A stretch of DNA of 8,754 bases from the NCBI GenBank assembly GCA_013695255.1, contig JACDAV010000155.1, positions 1-8,754 on the forward strand. Direction: 5' to 3'. Under the pieces are notes generated by a model, which did no database searches, was not told the origin of the DNA, and worked only from the letters and a program-made list of their open reading frames with translations. This document shows, in pieces, positions 5,418 to 8,754 of the stretch. The DNA is from Chloroflexota bacterium. Lineage in GTDB: Bacteria > Chloroflexota > Limnocylindria > Limnocylindrales > CSP1-4. Made by a program: the position numbers and the translations under genes. Numbering within the stretch: the first letter of the stretch is position 1; each line of letters opens with the position of its first letter.

Positions 5418-7670
5418 ATGCGACACCACACCCTGCTCGTGCTGCTGGCTGCGCTCCTGCTGGTGCCGATCCCGGCCGCGCGAGCGGCGCAGCCCCAGGC
5501 GCCTTCCCAGCCCGGCCGGGGGACCCTCGACGCGACTGGCCGGTACATCGTCGTCCTCGACGGCTCGGCGGAGGCGGCCGTAGTTCGCGACCGCCATGCC
5601 AGGCGCAACGGGGTCAAGGCGGACCGGCTCTACCAGCACGCGGTTCGCGGCTTCGCGGGCAGGCTGACGGCCGCGCAGGCCAAGGCGCTGCGAGCGGACC
5701 CGGATGTCGCGGCCGTCGTGCCGGACGAGATCGTCGAGCTGGCCGCCCAGACGATTCCGACCGGTGTCTCGCGGGTCGGCGCCCGCAGCTCATCGGTGGC
5801 CCGTATCGACGGCGTCGACCAGCGGGTCGACGCGGACGTGGCGGTCGTGGACACGGGCATCGACCGCTCGCACCCGGATCTCAACGTCGCCGGGGGGGTG
5901 AACTGCTCGAGCAGCGACCGGACGGCGTGGAACGACGACGAGGGCCATGGAACGCACGTGGCCGGCACGGTCGGCGCGATCGACGACGGCAGCGGGGTCG
6001 TCGGGGTGGCACCGGGCGTCCGCCTCTGGGCGGTCAAGATCCTCGACCGGAACGGCGAGGGCTACCTGTCGTGGTACGTGTGCGGTCTGGACTGGATCGC
6101 CGCACAGCGCGATCCCCGGGACGCCACGCGGCCCCTGTTCGAAGCCGTGAACATGAGCGTCGCCAAGTGGGGCACGGACGGCGGAAGCTGCGGGACCGCG
6201 ACGAACGACGTCCTCCACCAGGCGATCTGCCGGGTCACGGGGGCCGGCATCACGGTCGTCGCCGCGGCCGCCAACGACTCCGGCAGCGCCGCGAGGCGCG
6301 TCCCGGCCGCCTACAACGAGGTGATCACCGTCTCGGCGCTCGCCGATACGGACGGGAAAGCCGGCGGCACGGGCGGCAACCGGTGCTATTCGTGGGGCAG
6401 CTACGACGTCGACGACACGTTCGCGAACTTCAGCAACTACGGCTACGACGTCGATCTCATCGCGCCGGGCAAGTGCATCTGGTCGACCATGACCGGCAAC
6501 CGCTATGGCTACTCGTCCGGCACTTCGATGGCGGCACCCGCCGTCACCGGCGCGGCCGCGCTGTACCGGGCCAGCCGGCCATGGTCCACGCCGACGACGA
6601 CCAAGGCGGCGCTGCAGCTCCTCGGCAGCCTCAACTGGCTCACGTCCACGGACCCGGACAGCACGCACGAGCGCCTGCTCGACGTGTCGAAGCTCGGACC
6701 GGCTGGCGACTTCCAGGTCGTGCTCGGCGGCCCGCTCGGCGTCGGCGAGGCGGGCGGCAAGGTCGCGGTGCCGATCACGGTCGAGCGCACGGCGACCCAC
6801 TTCGAGACCGTGCGCCTGGTGGGCACGACGCCCCCAGGCTTCGCGGCGAGCCTCGACGTCACGTCCCTGACCGGCTTCACCGCGGAGAAGGCCACGCTGA
6901 CCGTGACCGTCCCGGCCGGCCTGGCCGCGGGCCAGTACCCGGTCACGGTCACGGCGACGGAGGGGCCGCGCAAGCGTCAGGCGACGACCCAGATCGTCGT
7001 CAACACCGACACGCCCGTGGCCCGACCGCCGACGGCCGTGCCGGCCTACGGGTACGCGCTGAAGGGCACGCTCGTCCCGGTCCGCGTGAGCTGGCCGACC
7101 GCGAGCGACCCGTCGACGGCGATCGCCGGCTACGAGCTCCAGTACTCCCTCGGGGGCGGCGCCTGGGGTCAGACGGCCTCGTTCGACAGCGCCACGCGCT
7201 TCGCGATCCGGTATCTCGCCGTGGGGCAGGGCCACCGGTTCCGCGTCCGGGCAAGAGACGCCGCCGGGAACTGGAGCGCCTGGGCGCAGGGCAGCCAGCT
7301 CGTCCTCGGCGCGATCGACAGCGCCTCCTCGGCGATGAGCTACTCCTCGGGCTGGCGCCGGGTCGAGACGACGTGGGCGTGGGCCGGCACGCTCTCCGCC
7401 ACGTCCACGGACGGATCGCGGGTGCGCACCACGGTGGCGAACCGCACGGTGACGATCCTGGCGCCGGTCGGGCCCACCCGTGGCTGGTTCGACGTCTACG
7501 TGGACGGCGTGTTCCACAGCAGGATCAGCCTGTGGGCCAGCGAGAACGCGACCCGCCGGGTCGTGTGGGTCAGGAACCTGGCGGCCGGTCCGAAGGTGAT
7601 CGAGCTGCGGGCGCTCCGGAACGCGACCCGCTCGCTCGTCTATCTCGACGCGATCTTCGTCGCCAACTGA
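5418..7670 (+). CDS. Secreted subtilisin-family (S8) serine protease, multi-domain
   Basis: A 750-residue exported endopeptidase. The signal peptide (1-23) is MRHH, a Leu-rich core and cleavage after ARA. Residues 42-108 (from RYIVVLDGS to VVPDEIVEL) are an I9-type inhibitor propeptide. The catalytic domain has Asp145 (AVVDTGIDRSHPDL), His177 (DDEGHGTHVAGT), Asn286 (VAAAANDSG, where the usual Gly before Asn is Ala) and Ser370 (SSGTSMAAPAVTG). Six Cys (163, 222, 258, 271, 323, 353), all in this domain, could give three disulfides. Residues about 433-530 are an Ig-like sandwich, 538-630 are fibronectin III-like (FRVRARDAAGN), and 640-750 are a beta-rich module with VYVDG, like the end of the other protease here. 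The frame is open to GTG 5337, but only ATG 5418 places the signal peptide at the N-terminus; GAAGG lies 10 nt upstream. Its substrate is unknown. Confidence 0.94.
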   Translation: MRHHTLLVLLAALLLVPIPAARAAQPQAPSQPGRGTLDATGRYIVVLDGSAEAAVVRDRHARRNGVKADRLYQHAVRGFAGRLTAAQAKALRADPDVAAVVPDEIVELAAQTIPTGVSRVGARSSSVARIDGVDQRVDADVAVVDTGIDRSHPDLNVAGGVNCSSSDRTAWNDDEGHGTHVAGTVGAIDDGSGVVGVAPGVRLWAVKILDRNGEGYLSWYVCGLDWIAAQRDPRDATRPLFEAVNMSVAKWGTDGGSCGTATNDVLHQAICRVTGAGITVVAAAANDSGSAARRVPAAYNEVITVSALADTDGKAGGTGGNRCYSWGSYDVDDTFANFSNYGYDVDLIAPGKCIWSTMTGNRYGYSSGTSMAAPAVTGAAALYRASRPWSTPTTTKAALQLLGSLNWLTSTDPDSTHERLLDVSKLGPAGDFQVVLGGPLGVGEAGGKVAVPITVERTATHFETVRLVGTTPPGFAASLDVTSLTGFTAEKATLTVTVPAGLAAGQYPVTVTATEGPRKRQATTQIVVNTDTPVARPPTAVPAYGYALKGTLVPVRVSWPTASDPSTAIAGYELQYSLGGGAWGQTASFDSATRFAIRYLAVGQGHRFRVRARDAAGNWSAWAQGSQLVLGAIDSASSAMSYSSGWRRVETTWAWAGTLSATSTDGSRVRTTVANRTVTILAPVGPTRGWFDVYVDGVFHSRISLWASENATRRVVWVRNLAAGPKVIELRALRNATRSLVYLDAIFVAN

Positions 7671-7671
7671 C

Positions 7672-7687
7672 GCGGTCGCTGGACCGC
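7672..7687 (+). terminator. Compact GC hairpin directly after the second protease
   Basis: GCGGTC (7672-7677) and GACCGC (7682-7687) form a perfect 6-bp stem with the 4-base loop GCTG, one base after the protease stop codon. The bases that follow (AACGCGGCT) contain no T-run. It may be a weak terminator or an mRNA 3'-end stabiliser. The rest of the gap to ku (7688-7797) shows only a possible -10-like TATCGT at 7745-7750, without a convincing -35 partner. Confidence 0.4.
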
Positions 7688-7786
7688 AACGCGGCTGCAG
7701 GATCGCCCGGCGCGATCGTGGTGGTCGGTCCTTGCGCCGAGCGCTATCGTTGTCCTTCGGCTCCGCCGGGAGGGAGTCGACCGCAC

Positions 7787-7790
7787 GAGG
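7787..7790 (+). promoter_or_regulatory. Ribosome binding site for ku
   Basis: GAGG lies 7 nt before the GTG at 7798. It supports that start over the in-frame ATG at 7810, which would remove MARA from the usual Ku N-terminus (typically M-x-R-A-M/I-W-K-G). Confidence 0.6.
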
Positions 7791-7797
7791 ACCTGCC

Positions 7798-8754
7798 GTG
7801 GCACGCGCGATGTGGAAGGGGGCCATCCAGTTCGGGCTGGTGACCATCCCCGTGAAGCTGTACCTGGCGACCGAGTCGAAGTACGGCGTCAGCTTTCACA
7901 TGCTCCACCAGACCGATCTGTCGAGGATCAACATGAAGGTCTGGTGCCCGGCCGACGAGAAGGTGATCTCGCGCTCGGACACGGTCAAGGGCTACGAGTG
8001 GGCGCCGGACCAGTACGTCGTGATCACGGACGAGGACCTCGAGCACGTCCCGCTCAAGACCGTCCGATCGATCGAGATCGAGCAGTTCACCAGGCCGGAC
8101 CAGGACGACGGCAACATCCGCTTCGTCAAGCAGGCCTACTACCTCGAGCCGGACAAGATCGGGCGCAAGGCGTTCTACCTCCTGAAATCCGTGCTCGAGG
8201 AGGAGGAGCTCACGGCGATCTGCAAGGTCGTGATCAAGGATCGGGAGGCCCTGGCCGCGCTCGATCCGTTCGGCAAGACGCTGCTCATGACGACGCTCCA
8301 CTGGCCGGACGAGATCCGGGCGACGGCGGATCTCGATCTGCCCGAGGAGGATTTCGACTTCAAGCCGGGCGAGAAGGCGATGGCCAGGCAGCTGGTGGCC
8401 GCGATGACCGGTGAGTTCCAGCCCGAGAACTACAAGGACGAGTACCGCGAGGCACTGCTCAAGGTCATCGAGCAGAAGGTGGAGGGCAACGAGATCATGG
8501 AGCCGGAGCCCGAGCAGGAGACCGGCAACCTGATCGACCTCATGGCGGCACTCGAGGCGAGCGTCAGTGCGGCCCGGTCCGCCCGGGACGCGGACAAGCC
8601 GGTCTCGGTCGCGGAGGCCAAGAAGGCGCGTGCCGCACGACCCGCCCGGGCCGCGGACGCCGAAACCGCGGACAAGAAGCCCGCCCGGCGCGCCTCGCGA
8701 GCGCGCGACGCCGAGGCCGAGCCGGAGCTCGCCAAGGCGCGCCCGGCACAGGCC
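7798..8754 (+). CDS. ku: Ku protein (non-homologous end joining), 3' end cut by window
   Basis: Bacterial Ku forms a homodimeric ring that threads onto broken DNA ends and recruits the ligase LigD for non-homologous end joining. The visible 319 residues begin MARAMWKGAIQFGLVTIPVKLY, the hallmark N-terminus. They continue through FHMLHQTDLSRINMKVWCP (33-51), VKGYEWAPDQYVVITDEDLE (63-82), AYYLEPDKIGRKAFYLL (113-129) and ALDPFGKTLLMTTLHWPDEIR (residues 154-174), all in the expected order of the Ku core beta-barrel. From about residue 256 the protein becomes a low-complexity tail rich in Ala, Arg, Lys and acidic residues (EAKKARAARPARA), typical of bacterial Ku C-terminal extensions that bind DNA. 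The frame is still open at the window end. No ligD is visible; it may lie beyond the right edge. The GTG start is supported by GAGG 7 nt upstream. A separate transcription unit is likely, given the 127-base gap. Confidence 0.96.
   Translation, partial: MARAMWKGAIQFGLVTIPVKLYLATESKYGVSFHMLHQTDLSRINMKVWCPADEKVISRSDTVKGYEWAPDQYVVITDEDLEHVPLKTVRSIEIEQFTRPDQDDGNIRFVKQAYYLEPDKIGRKAFYLLKSVLEEEELTAICKVVIKDREALAALDPFGKTLLMTTLHWPDEIRATADLDLPEEDFDFKPGEKAMARQLVAAMTGEFQPENYKDEYREALLKVIEQKVEGNEIMEPEPEQETGNLIDLMAALEASVSAARSARDADKPVSVAEAKKARAARPARAADAETADKKPARRASRARDAEAEPELAKARPAQA

Noticed and set aside
7745..7750. TATCGT as a -10 box for ku
   Set aside because: The hexamer is acceptable, but no -35-like sequence lies 16-18 bases upstream, and short matches of this kind occur by chance.
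5790..7847. Long open frames (685 codons on -, 638 codons on + in another frame) over the second protease
   Set aside because: Both are low-complexity Arg/Gly/Ala/Asp-rich products of GC codon bias and have no credible start, domain or ribosome site. The S8 frame explains the DNA.
1..8754. A defence island or mobile element
   Set aside because: There is no integrase, transposase, toxin-antitoxin pair, terminal repeat or clear compositional break. The nuclease-like protein alone does not make a defence system.
1..8754. Frequent CTCGAG/GCTCGAG words
   Set aside because: Most I looked at fall in coding frames as Leu-Glu or Ser-Arg type codon pairs, as expected from codon bias; I see no regular spacing.

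Overview
The window is GC-rich throughout (about 70% G+C by eye), with strong G/C third-codon bias, several GTG starts and almost no non-coding DNA. This suits a high-GC soil-type bacterium. Protein style (Ku N-terminus, secreted subtilases with C-terminal beta-domains, urate genes) points to Chloroflexota or Actinomycetota. I cannot separate the two from sequence alone. I see no tRNA, rRNA, CRISPR array, insertion sequence or phage gene, and no clear compositional break.

Region 1 (3-1724, + strand) is a tight purine-catabolism operon: 5-hydroxyisourate hydrolase (cut by the window edge), OHCU decarboxylase and urate oxidase. The uricase makes 5-hydroxyisourate from urate, the hydrolase makes OHCU, and the decarboxylase makes (S)-allantoin. 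The first two genes are separated by 1 base and the last two overlap by 4 bases (GTGA), so co-translation is likely.

Region 2 (1784-7670) holds two secreted subtilisin-family (S8) proteases on opposite strands, 1784-3847 (-) and 5418-7670 (+). Both have a signal peptide, a propeptide, an intact Asp/His/Ser triad and a C-terminal tail of fibronectin-III-like plus beta-sandwich-like modules. Between them, on the + strand, lies an unrecognised 421-residue protein (3968-5233). It has helical or coiled-coil arms around a segment that reads as a PD-(D/E)XK nuclease fold (E217, D252, E272-A-K274). Its upstream region, shared with the divergent protease, carries a 7-bp-arm inverted repeat bracketed by two GTGACAG copies. 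Downstream is a perfect 10-bp inverted repeat with an overlapping 14-bp palindrome.

Region 3 (7798-8754, + strand) is a bacterial Ku protein for non-homologous end joining, running off the right edge within a basic Ala/Lys/Arg-rich tail.

Most of the window is recognisable biology. The part most likely to be undescribed is the nuclease-like coiled-coil protein, which lies two genes upstream of ku. No stretch longer than 300 bases lacks a gene. The largest gaps are 5234-5417, 7671-7797 and 3848-3967, and each is described below.
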